NCBI GenBank assembly: GCA_002085385.1
Contig: NATO01000012.1
Location: 1-13,836, forward strand
Direction: 5' to 3'
Source: a candidate division Zixibacteria bacterium 4484_93
GTDB taxonomy: Bacteria > UBP14 > UBA6098 > 4484-93
DNA length: 13,836 bases
The notes under the pieces: generated by a model
Told to the model about the DNA's origin: nothing
What the model saw: the letters and a program-made list of their open reading frames with translations, nothing else
Databases searched by the model: none
Shown here: positions 7,004-13,836 of the stretch, piece by piece
Layout of the letters: each line of letters starts with the position of its first letter
Position numbering within the stretch: position 1 is the first letter of the stretch
Made by a program: the position numbers and the translations under genes

Positions 7004-8015
7004 AACAGTCCTTATTCTAATATTCCTCTTTACTCTTCTTCCCGGCTACACCTTCGGCGATTTCTCATACTCGGCTTATGTAAATGTCAGATACAATTCC
7101 AATATTTGCCTGCTTTCCAAGGAAGAGAAAGAGGATTTCCTGAATGGTGATACCACATTCGGAATCGAGACATACGATGATATGGTTACAAGGGTCTCAA
7201 TTACGCCGAAATATTACTATCGGGTAGGAGACTGCAAGTTATCATCGAGATTTACAGTAAGATACAGGAGTTTCTTAATAAATAATGTTAAAAATGATGT
7301 TCTATTTTCCCTTGAGCAAAGAAGTTACATCAAAAAATTATCTATTTATCTTATATATACTTACTCTCCGGAGGTAAAGGTGAAGAAATACCACAGCTAT
7401 GAACTGTCCGGGGAAAGGGTATGGTTCTCGTATGCACTGAATAAGTTCGAGGCATCTGTCAGATATTCCATTTTGGAATCTTTCGATATTAAGGCAGGTT
7501 GCAAAAGCTACATAAAGTATTACAATAAACAGTTCCTCGAATATGATTGCACTGAATATGTTCCGTTTGTCAGATTGACATACTCGGTAAGGAATGTGGC
7601 ATTTGGAGCAGGCTACAGCTTCAAGCTCTCGGATGCGAGGGGATACGATACAATCGGTGAGACGAGTGGGACAAGCTCCGATGACCCGGATAATTCGTTC
7701 GAGGAGAACCAATATATGTTTAGCCTTGATTTAACTCCTTTGAAGAAGGTTTGCATATCCGCGGATTACAAATACTTTGAGAGGTTTTACACATCAGACA
7801 AGCATCCGTCTGTCGACCCTCTGCACCGCTTCAGGAAGAATGAGGCTCATCGTATCGATGCTGGCATAACTTACCATATTTCCGGCAGGATAAGTCTATC
7901 TCTTGACTATACTTATTACAGAACCATTGCTAACTCGCCTGTCATTAGTGAGATGGATGATAAAAAAGGCTACAACTATCAAAGATTTGGGATAAGGACC
8001 TCACTGGTAAGATGA
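6990..8015 (+). CDS. Exported beta-strand-rich protein, probable outer-membrane beta-barrel
   Basis: The 341-residue product begins at TTG 6990. An in-frame TAA at 6981 leaves no alternative upstream start. The TTG gives a clean signal peptide (residues 1-23, with KTVLILIFLFTLLPG and cleavage in TFG-DF). The mature part has many Tyr/Phe and Ser residues in short alternating polar/aromatic stretches (SYSAYVNVRYNSN, YYRVGDCKLSSRFTVRYRSF, VSFSY-like segments, ISLSLDYTYY), as expected for barrel strands. The charged turns include a Ser/Asp/Glu-rich loop near residues 220-240. The last strand ends in FGIRTSLVR and lacks the usual terminal Phe, so BamA recognition would be atypical or the protein could be a periplasmic beta-protein. 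I cannot name a family. It overlaps the previous gene by 14 bp and the next by 4 bp. Confidence 0.72.
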   Translation: MRESKTVLILIFLFTLLPGYTFGDFSYSAYVNVRYNSNICLLSKEEKEDFLNGDTTFGIETYDDMVTRVSITPKYYYRVGDCKLSSRFTVRYRSFLINNVKNDVLFSLEQRSYIKKLSIYLIYTYSPEVKVKKYHSYELSGERVWFSYALNKFEASVRYSILESFDIKAGCKSYIKYYNKQFLEYDCTEYVPFVRLTYSVRNVAFGAGYSFKLSDARGYDTIGETSGTSSDDPDNSFEENQYMFSLDLTPLKKVCISADYKYFERFYTSDKHPSVDPLHRFRKNEAHRIDAGITYHISGRISLSLDYTYYRTIANSPVISEMDDKKGYNYQRFGIRTSLVR

Positions 8016-9247
8016 AAATAGTAAGAGGAAATCTGACAGCTTCTCAGGAGAGAGTCCTGCGATTTGCCGAACGAGTCTGTGGCTCTATCAGCCAATCTGG
8101 ATATGATGCATACCCCGTTGGTGGATTTGTCAGAGATATTCTACTTGGGAAAACTCCATACGATATCGATATTTCTACCAACGCCCCTGACCCTATTATT
8201 TTGAGGTTATTCCCTTATGCAGCCTGTGTTGGCACAGGGAAATACCATTTTTATCGTTTCAAGAAAGCAGGTTACCTCGTTGAGATTTCGAGAATGAGGG
8301 AGGATTTGAGATGTTACGGCAGGCAGGCGGAGTTCCGCTTTGTTGACAAAATTGAGGATGACCTGAAGAGGCGTGATTTTACCATAAATGCTCTCGCACT
8401 CAGGCTCCCGACCCTTGAAATTGTTGACCTCTCTGGTGGTATAGAGGACATAGACAGAAGGGTTATTCGGACCATCGGAGAACCGCAACTGCGATTCGAG
8501 GAGGATTATCTAAGAATGCTGAGGGCAATAAGATACGCAGGGAAACTGAATTTTAAGCTTGAAAAGAATACACGCAACGCTCTGGTAGATATGGCAGATA
8601 GAATATCTCTGCTTTCGGCTGACAGAAAGAGGGAGGAGTGCATTCTTCTTCTTCGCGCTCCGGGGAGAAAGCGTAGTGTCGAGATGATGTTCCGTCTCGG
8701 GCTGCTCAAGTTTGTTTCTCCATCGCTTGATGAGCTGTTTCAAGGAGATGCGAAAGCGTATTCAATGACACTTAAAACCATATCGAAACTATCTCCAAGG
8801 CACTCGGTTTTGCTCCATTTCTCCGCACTTCTATATCAGCTCTTTGTCCGGAGAGGGAGACAAGCGGTTTCGGATGTTATCGGCAAGGATTTTAACTTTG
8901 ACAGGAGACGGAAAGCAGATATCCTCGGAGTGTTAGACTGCTGCTATATACTTGCAGAATCCGAGAAAACAGGGGATGTTTTGCCTGCTATTGTATCGGG
9001 TTACATTAGACCTGCCAGCATACTTTCTGGCATAATCCGTCGCCTGAGCGGGAAGGAACCAGTTCATATCGATTTTGATAGAACAGATTTCCCCGATTGG
9101 ATTTGCGGCGATTTCATCAAGAAAAGTGCAACTGTTTCCGGGCAAGCGGTTGGAAAACTAATAAGATTGCTGAAGTATGCTTACTATACAGGCGAGGTAG
9201 ATACCCCCGATGAAGCGAAGAAATGGCTGAGGCAATATCTACTTTAG
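8012..9247 (+). CDS. CCA tRNA nucleotidyltransferase / poly(A) polymerase family protein
   Basis: This 411-residue class II nucleotidyltransferase should add CCA (or A residues) to tRNA/RNA 3' ends in the cytoplasm. The head domain has VGGFVRD (36-42), the metal-binding pair Asp51/Asp53 in YDIDIST, a probable third carboxylate Glu91 (YLVEISRMR), RRDFTINALAL (120-130), and the neck motif FEEDYLRMLRAIRYAGKLNF. DRKREECILLL fills the place of the ERxRxE helix. The segment after the first strand reads VGTGKYHFYRF. It lacks the HGTV sequence common in CCA enzymes and does not match the G-R/K-R/K-F signature of poly(A) polymerase I. The C-terminal region is helical; at the position of an HD domain it reads LLHFSALLYQLF without the His-Asp pair. 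It starts ATGA, coupled to the previous stop, and its 3' end overlaps the convergent protease gene by 9 bp. Confidence 0.85.
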   Translation: MKIVRGNLTASQERVLRFAERVCGSISQSGYDAYPVGGFVRDILLGKTPYDIDISTNAPDPIILRLFPYAACVGTGKYHFYRFKKAGYLVEISRMREDLRCYGRQAEFRFVDKIEDDLKRRDFTINALALRLPTLEIVDLSGGIEDIDRRVIRTIGEPQLRFEEDYLRMLRAIRYAGKLNFKLEKNTRNALVDMADRISLLSADRKREECILLLRAPGRKRSVEMMFRLGLLKFVSPSLDELFQGDAKAYSMTLKTISKLSPRHSVLLHFSALLYQLFVRRGRQAVSDVIGKDFNFDRRRKADILGVLDCCYILAESEKTGDVLPAIVSGYIRPASILSGIIRRLSGKEPVHIDFDRTDFPDWICGDFIKKSATVSGQAVGKLIRLLKYAYYTGEVDTPDEAKKWLRQYLL

Positions 9248-11905
9248 ATATAGCAGCTTGGCATTACAGTCGGAATGTTTCCCTTTCAGCGAGACGATAT
9301 ACAGTCCGGTTGAAAGCCCGGTCAGGTCAGCCTGAAGCCTGTGCCTGCCCTTTGTGAAGAAACCTCCCGATACCGGAATAAGCAATCTCTCACCCTTTAT
9401 GTTATATAAGGATATGCTAATCTTATCATCTTCTGGTAGATAGAACTCAATATACGCGGTGGCATTGCAAGGGGTTGGGAAAGTGTATAACAACGACTTC
9501 TTCTCTGTTTTCTTTTCCTCTTTTACGCCGCTGAAATCGTATCCGAGGTATTCTAATATCCGCCTGCCCAGCTGGTATTTGGACGAGAAGCCAAGAGGAG
9601 CGTCATTTATTGCCTCGAAGCCGAAGCCGAGATAGACCGTTGAGTTCTCGTTAAAGATTCCTGCGTAATTCTCATCAGGGTCACCCTCATATCGCAGAAC
9701 TCCAATTCCCGTGCCTATTGGTGTCGCTCCGGACATATTTACCTGATTACGCACTATCCCACCGGTGACTATTATGCTATCCGGTACCATTATGCTGTCA
9801 GTATGAGGTATGCTGTTGACACCAGAAATGAAGAATCTTGAGCCAACATTGTCCGATGTATGCTCGGCACCAAGATACCCGGAGAAAAGTGCTGTCCCAC
9901 CGATGGCATTCCCAATGTATTGTCCTGTCAGCAGCAGGCTCTTACCGCCGGTGTCCATATAGTTGCACAGCAACTCTGCTTCCTCTGTGGTAGGTATTGA
10001 ATCCCCTGTGAACCAGACGATTGTCCGATATGGTGTAATATCCGATAGAGAGGGAATCCCCTGTGAATATTTGTCCCAGGTATGCCACACAAGGTGAAGA
10101 GGTGCAAGTGTATATATAGTGTAAGCTTCTCTGTATGTCGAGTCGCCGCTTGCATCGACAAGGAGTATCTCCGGGCGTCCGAGTATGGGGTTTATGCTGC
10201 CTATGAACCTTCTTCTTTCAGCGGAATGTATCTCCCAGCGGAACCTGACCCTGTGAGCCGTTGTGTCCGGGGTGAATGAAAGTCTGACAGGGATTTCCTG
10301 TGTGTCGCCGGGGGCAATTTCAGCCGTATAGACGGTGTCATCGAGGATAGTTACTGTCGGGTCGGTGGTTGAAACTGTCAGTAAGATATCGGTTGCCGTA
10401 TGCCAGCCGGGGTCGTTGCAGAATGAGAATATGATTTCCCCTGTCTCGCCCGGGTCGATAATATTATCTTCATTTCCACCGATATCATCCATCCGATAAG
10501 AAAAGAGATGAATCGATGGGAATACCAGCTGTCCTATTGCATTGAAAAGGTTTAATCTACCTGTTCCCAGTTTCCCCCGTAGAGAGTCGGGATTGAGAGA
10601 ATCAATCGGGTCGGCGGAGCCAAGCAGCCGTGAGACAATCCACTCATTCGACGAATCAGGAAAGTAGGAAAGGAGGAGTCCTGCTGCACCTGCGACGATG
10701 GGTGATGACATCGATGTGCCGCTGAGTGTTTGGTATGTATCATCAGGGAATGTGCTCATGATGTTTTCCCCGGGTGCAGAGATGTCGACCCAGTAGCCAT
10801 AGTTGGAGAAATCGGTTTTGAGGTCGAGTCTATTGGTGGCGGCAACGGATATGACATGACTGTAGCAAGCAGGATACGACCTCGATGATGTAGCTTCATT
10901 TCCTGCTGCGGCAACGAGAATTACTCCTGCTTCCCAGGCATCCTGGATAAGGTCGTTGAAAGTATCATCCGGATGGTAGCTTCCAAAGCTCATATTTATT
11001 ACATCTGCACCGTTTTCAACAGCATAAATTATCGCATTTGCCTTTGCCTCGTAGTCCTGGAACCCCTCGCCATCATCCCGGAGGTAGCCCGAGCGGAGAG
11101 CCATAAGAGATACATTCCAGTTGACACCGACAACTCCGATAGCGTTGTTACCCACGGCGCCCATTATTCCATATATATGGGTTCCATGCCCATCGAGTAT
11201 GAAATCGGATGGGTCATTATCCGGGTCATCACCATCCTCACCGGGGTAGGCATCACGGCAATTGTCGATAAAATCGTATCCTATGAGGTCATCGATATAG
11301 CCGTTCAGGTCGTTGTCGAGACCATCCATATCGTCGATATCGAACAGTTCACCATCGCCGTCTATGTCCTCACCCGGATTCACCCAGATATTGCCCATTA
11401 TGTCAGGATGGTCCCAGTCTATCCCGGAATCGAGAGCAGCAAGTATAACGGTTCTCGAACCTCTCGTCATTCCCCAGGCAAACTCACTCTGAATATTCTG
11501 GTGCATCCACTGAGATGAAAAGAACGGGTCATCTGGTGTCAGGCAATATCTGTCGAGCCAGCTCGGATGAGAAAATTCAACCGATAACAATTTCCTATAT
11601 TCGTTGCAGACTATCTGTGCATCGGTTGAATCCTCATAAACGAAGACAAATATGTTGTTATACCTCTTCCACCTCGGCGATGTGGCAGAGCGCCTGATAA
11701 GTAGCCTTATGTCGCTGACGCCGAACCGGCGGTTCAGGGAATCAATCTCAGGAATCCCGGTTGTAGCAACTACATTCTTCTCAATATTTAACCGGGGCAG
11801 GAATTCTCTGTCTATCGCCACGATAAACTTCGAACTGCTGTATTCAGCAGAGAAAACTGCCGTAGTTGTTATCAGGAATAGTATCAGGACGAGAGTTGCT
11901 CGCAT
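9239..11905 (-). CDS. Secreted subtilisin-family (S8) serine protease with T9SS-type sorting domain
   Basis: The 888-residue protein has a signal peptide (residues 1-20) and a propeptide-like segment (21-125). The S8 catalytic domain is at about 135-460: Asp159 in AALDSGID, His240 in DGHGTH, oxyanion Asn336 in AAGNE and Ser398 in SGTSMSSP. Between Asp and His lies an unusually acidic insertion (178-235; DIDGDGE, DGLDNDLNG, EDGDDPDND), probably calcium sites. Next come a beta-sandwich starting DPGETGEI (about 466-572) and a Rossmann-like domain resembling class I amidotransferase/ThuA-type folds (about 577-790; PEILLVDASGD, TIVWFTGD, SLLLTGQYIGN). The C-terminal sorting domain (about 803-888) has FPTPCN at 809-814 where FPNPFN is usual, then strands to GLYIVSLKG. 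It should be exported and anchored at or released from the cell surface. The start follows GAGGAGG (11910-11916), and its own promoter is at 11948-11976. Confidence 0.92.
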   Translation of the reverse strand: MRATLVLILFLITTTAVFSAEYSSSKFIVAIDREFLPRLNIEKNVVATTGIPEIDSLNRRFGVSDIRLLIRRSATSPRWKRYNNIFVFVYEDSTDAQIVCNEYRKLLSVEFSHPSWLDRYCLTPDDPFFSSQWMHQNIQSEFAWGMTRGSRTVILAALDSGIDWDHPDIMGNIWVNPGEDIDGDGELFDIDDMDGLDNDLNGYIDDLIGYDFIDNCRDAYPGEDGDDPDNDPSDFILDGHGTHIYGIMGAVGNNAIGVVGVNWNVSLMALRSGYLRDDGEGFQDYEAKANAIIYAVENGADVINMSFGSYHPDDTFNDLIQDAWEAGVILVAAAGNEATSSRSYPACYSHVISVAATNRLDLKTDFSNYGYWVDISAPGENIMSTFPDDTYQTLSGTSMSSPIVAGAAGLLLSYFPDSSNEWIVSRLLGSADPIDSLNPDSLRGKLGTGRLNLFNAIGQLVFPSIHLFSYRMDDIGGNEDNIIDPGETGEIIFSFCNDPGWHTATDILLTVSTTDPTVTILDDTVYTAEIAPGDTQEIPVRLSFTPDTTAHRVRFRWEIHSAERRRFIGSINPILGRPEILLVDASGDSTYREAYTIYTLAPLHLVWHTWDKYSQGIPSLSDITPYRTIVWFTGDSIPTTEEAELLCNYMDTGGKSLLLTGQYIGNAIGGTALFSGYLGAEHTSDNVGSRFFISGVNSIPHTDSIMVPDSIIVTGGIVRNQVNMSGATPIGTGIGVLRYEGDPDENYAGIFNENSTVYLGFGFEAINDAPLGFSSKYQLGRRILEYLGYDFSGVKEEKKTEKKSLLYTFPTPCNATAYIEFYLPEDDKISISLYNIKGERLLIPVSGGFFTKGRHRLQADLTGLSTGLYIVSLKGKHSDCNAKLLYLK

Positions 11906-11947
11906 TTTTCCTCCTCATATAATTAAGATTACGGAAACACAAATTTG

Positions 11948-11976
11948 AATATATACTCTCCTCCTCGCATTGTCAA
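11948..11976 (-). promoter_or_regulatory. Promoter of the S8 protease gene
   Basis: Read on the minus strand, TTGACA (11976-11971, perfect -35) is followed after 17 bp by TATATT (11953-11948, 5 of 6 for -10). Transcription would begin near 11941 and give a leader of about 36 bases before the ATG at 11905, including the GAGGAGG ribosome binding site. Confidence 0.7.
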
Positions 11977-11997
11977 ACCTGTTTTTAACACTTGACA
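11971..11997. repeat. Inverted repeat made by the two divergent -35 boxes
   Basis: TGTCAA (11971-11976) and TTGACA (11992-11997) are exact reverse complements separated by 15 bp. The match extends one more base outward (T11970/A11998). The half-site centres are 21 bp apart, two helical turns. This places both -35 boxes on the same DNA face, and a single dimeric regulator bound here could cover both promoters. The symmetry may simply come from two consensus -35 boxes back to back. Confidence 0.45.
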
Positions 11998-12020
11998 AAT
12001 CCGCTTTTACATAATAGATT
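11992..12020 (+). promoter_or_regulatory. Promoter of the kinase-like gene
   Basis: TTGACA (11992-11997, perfect -35) is followed after 17 bp by TAGATT (12015-12020, 4 of 6 for -10). Transcription would start near 12027, about 37 bases before the ATG at 12064. The A/T-rich stretch around it offers no better -10 at a legal spacing; CATAAT at 12010 is only 12 bp from the -35. Confidence 0.55.
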
Positions 12021-12063
12021 TAACAAATATTTTTCAAGAAATCGGAATAGCAAGAGAGGAGAT

Positions 12064-13836
12064 ATGCAGTATAGGTTTTCCCGCAAGGTAACGGTCTACT
12101 TTGTGTTGACGGTTGTTCTTACAGTGGTGTTGCTTCTGGCATTCATTGAGCGGAGTTCCAGCATATCGAGCGAGAACCAGCAGCTTTCGACCCTCCTTTC
12201 GACAATGAGAATAATACACGAGCAGCTAGGCAGTTCCCCATCTGAGTCCGATGTCATACCGACAGTTCGCCTGTTCTCGACGGGTTTCCCCCGGGAGCTG
12301 TTTCTGGTGGCAAAGCCAGAAGAAAATGTTTGCAAGATGGTCTTTTACAGCAAAATGGGGGCTATATCTGATGAGGAACCGGAGCTTCCTGCCAGCTTTG
12401 TTATGGAAACAAATAAACTTGCCCCCGTGGGAATTATACCGAGGAATAAGGCAAAAAGGACCTGGGGAACACCGCTTGCCGCATACTGTCAGTCCGGTAA
12501 ATATGTGATTATTGGGCTTGTCCCCGGCAATGTCCTGAAGGTTGAAAGAGAGTATCTCCTCTTGATTGGGGGAGTTTTTCTGGCGTTTGTGATAATTGTA
12601 GCGATTCTTCTGGGGATAGCCGTTTCAAGTGAGTTAACCTCATCTCTGCGCAAGTTTCTCGAGGGGGTTCAGCGTGTGGCTGACGGTGAGTTTAATTTCC
12701 GTCTCGATGAGAGCAGCAACGATGAGTTCGGGCTACTTGCCAGTAACTTCAACAAGATGACCAACAGGATATCGCTTTACAACAAGGCGCTCCAGGACCG
12801 CTTCAATGAGCTGAAGAACCTGAGCCAGATAGTTTTTCAGAGTAAGCAGGAGTGGCAACAGACATTCGACAATATATCCGATATCATCTGCATACTCGAT
12901 GAAAAGTTCAACTTCCGCAAGGTCAACAAAAGGCTCGCCGCACTCGTGGGAACCCACCCGAGAGAACTTATCGGGAAGAACTTTTTCTCAGTGGTTATGG
13001 GAAGAACGAAGCCGTCCGAATCGAGCGCGATTGTCAAGTGCAGAAACTTTAAGACCAGCTTCACAGAGGAGGTAACATTCCCGCATTTCAAAGGCTCTTA
13101 TGAACTCACGACATATCCTCTATATGATACCAACGAGAACTTTTACGGGATAGTGGTGTATGCCAAGGAGGAGACGGAGATAAAGCATCTGAAGCAGAGG
13201 CTTTCTCAGGCAGAGAAGCTTGCGACCCTCGGTGGATTTGCATCCGGTATAGTGAGGGAGCTGGACAAACCACTCGGGGTTATAACGGGGTATGTCGAGC
13301 TTGCCCTCGGTAAAGAAGAACTCCCCGATGAAGCCAGAACCAACCTCGAGGTGGCTTTACAGAATGCAAGGCGGGCAAGAAAGATAATCGATGACCTTGT
13401 GCTTTTCTCCAAGCCGCTTGTCCCGACCAGAAATCAGCAGAATCTGGAGGAGCTTGTACACAGCGTGGTAGCAAAAAACTTCTCTGATGAGCTATCCCGT
13501 ATCCACATCGATAATTCGGTAAAACTGCCCGATATATTTATCGATAAGGAGCTTACCGGCATAGCACTGAAGAATATCCTTGACAATGCGGTCTGGGCAA
13601 CGAGAAAGGGAGGGGAAATCAACATAAAATTCTCCCTCGGAAGCAGGTCTGTTTCCATCGAGGTATCCGATACAGGTGTCGGTATGCTGAATGAGATATG
13701 CCAGCGTGCTACGGAGCCGTTCTTTACCACAAAGGATATCGGTGAGGGGACAGGGCTCGGGCTTACAATCGCTGATAATATCATCAAGGTGCACGGCGGG
13801 AACCTTCAAATCTCAAGCGAAAAGGGAGTTGGAACA
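12064..13836 (+). CDS. Membrane HAMP-PAS histidine-kinase-like protein lacking the phosphoacceptor His (partial)
   Basis: 591 codons are open from ATG 12064 (AGGAG at 12057-12061, short spacing) to the window end; the 3' end is missing. Transmembrane helix 1 is at about residues 9-27. An extracytoplasmic sensor region (28-163) of unrecognised fold follows, then transmembrane helix 2 (164-187), HAMP (188-240), a linker coiled coil, a PAS domain (about 265-370), a HisKA-like dimerisation helix pair (about 385-450), and HATPase_c (about 480-591+). The ATPase boxes are present: N box with Asn504 and Asn508, DTGVGM (536-541), PFFTTK (552-557) and GTGLGL (562-567). The H box reads ATLGGFASGIVRELDKPLGV: Arg398 (codon AGG, 13255-13257) stands where His is expected, while the following Glu399 and Pro403 are kept. 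Architecture and motifs resemble NtrB/AtoS-type kinases that pair with NtrC-family regulators. No response regulator is visible. It is divergent from the protease gene. Confidence 0.88.
   Translation, partial: MQYRFSRKVTVYFVLTVVLTVVLLLAFIERSSSISSENQQLSTLLSTMRIIHEQLGSSPSESDVIPTVRLFSTGFPRELFLVAKPEENVCKMVFYSKMGAISDEEPELPASFVMETNKLAPVGIIPRNKAKRTWGTPLAAYCQSGKYVIIGLVPGNVLKVEREYLLLIGGVFLAFVIIVAILLGIAVSSELTSSLRKFLEGVQRVADGEFNFRLDESSNDEFGLLASNFNKMTNRISLYNKALQDRFNELKNLSQIVFQSKQEWQQTFDNISDIICILDEKFNFRKVNKRLAALVGTHPRELIGKNFFSVVMGRTKPSESSAIVKCRNFKTSFTEEVTFPHFKGSYELTTYPLYDTNENFYGIVVYAKEETEIKHLKQRLSQAEKLATLGGFASGIVRELDKPLGVITGYVELALGKEELPDEARTNLEVALQNARRARKIIDDLVLFSKPLVPTRNQQNLEELVHSVVAKNFSDELSRIHIDNSVKLPDIFIDKELTGIALKNILDNAVWATRKGGEINIKFSLGSRSVSIEVSDTGVGMLNEICQRATEPFFTTKDIGEGTGLGLTIADNIIKVHGGNLQISSEKGVGT

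Noticed and set aside
10973..11518. A 181-codon open frame on the plus strand inside the S8 protease gene
   Set aside because: It is antisense to the conserved catalytic core of the protease, has no ribosome binding site of note, and its Ile/Val-rich translation resembles no domain. It is a shadow of the real gene's codon use.
12010..12015. CATAAT as the -10 box for the kinase-like gene
   Set aside because: It is only 12 bp from the perfect TTGACA, and no acceptable -35 lies 16-18 bp upstream. TAGATT at 12015-12020 has the correct 17-bp spacer.

Overview
The window looks like chromosomal DNA from an uncultured, Gram-negative-type bacterium of the broad FCB assemblage (for example Cloacimonadota, WOR-3/Stahlbacteria, Zixibacteria or TA06-like lineages). 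The evidence is a KDO-8-phosphate phosphatase (LPS core synthesis), a probable outer-membrane beta-barrel, two secreted proteins ending in type IX secretion (Por)-like C-terminal domains, and GC content judged by eye to be in the mid-40s. No marker gene here fixes the phylum. I see no mobile element, tRNA, rRNA or CRISPR array.

Layout. (1) 1-95: the last ~30 codons of a gene, probably the HRDC domain of a RecQ-like helicase. A small hairpin follows. (2) 188/212-1045: a secreted beta-rich protein with a PNPFN-type sorting domain. (3) 1046-1136: a perfect inverted repeat touching the -35 box of a good sigma70-like promoter. (4) 1137-9247: nine co-directional genes packed with 4-17 bp overlaps or 7-18 bp gaps. 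In order: a DUF3857/transglutaminase-like exported protein, KdsC, ThiE, a stand-alone AlbA_2 (Schlafen AAA_4-type) protein, two tandem phosphate butyryltransferase paralogues, a small two-helix membrane protein, an exported beta-barrel-like protein, and a CCA-adding enzyme/poly(A) polymerase family protein. (5) 9239-11905, minus strand: an 888-residue subtilisin-family protease with a calcium-site-like insertion, an amidotransferase-like Rossmann domain and a sorting domain. Its 3' end overlaps the nucleotidyltransferase gene by 9 bp. (6) 11906-12063: a compact divergent promoter region whose two perfect -35 boxes form an inverted repeat. (7) 12064 to the window end: a membrane HAMP-PAS histidine-kinase-like protein, cut by the window edge.

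How the genes relate. The nine-gene run mixes envelope work (transglutaminase-like protein, KdsC, beta-barrel, membrane protein) with acyl-phosphate metabolism, thiamine synthesis and tRNA 3'-end maturation. It reads as a co-transcribed housekeeping/envelope operon, not a dedicated pathway. The protease and kinase share a promoter region and may be co-regulated.

Most notable points. The kinase-like protein has arginine (codon AGG) where the HisKA phosphoacceptor histidine should be, while its ATP-binding boxes look intact; this suggests a DivL-like pseudo-kinase or a sensor that signals without autophosphorylation. The other notable point is the tandem phosphate butyryltransferase pair with no butyrate kinase in the window. 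I did not find convincing evidence for a wholly new multi-gene system.
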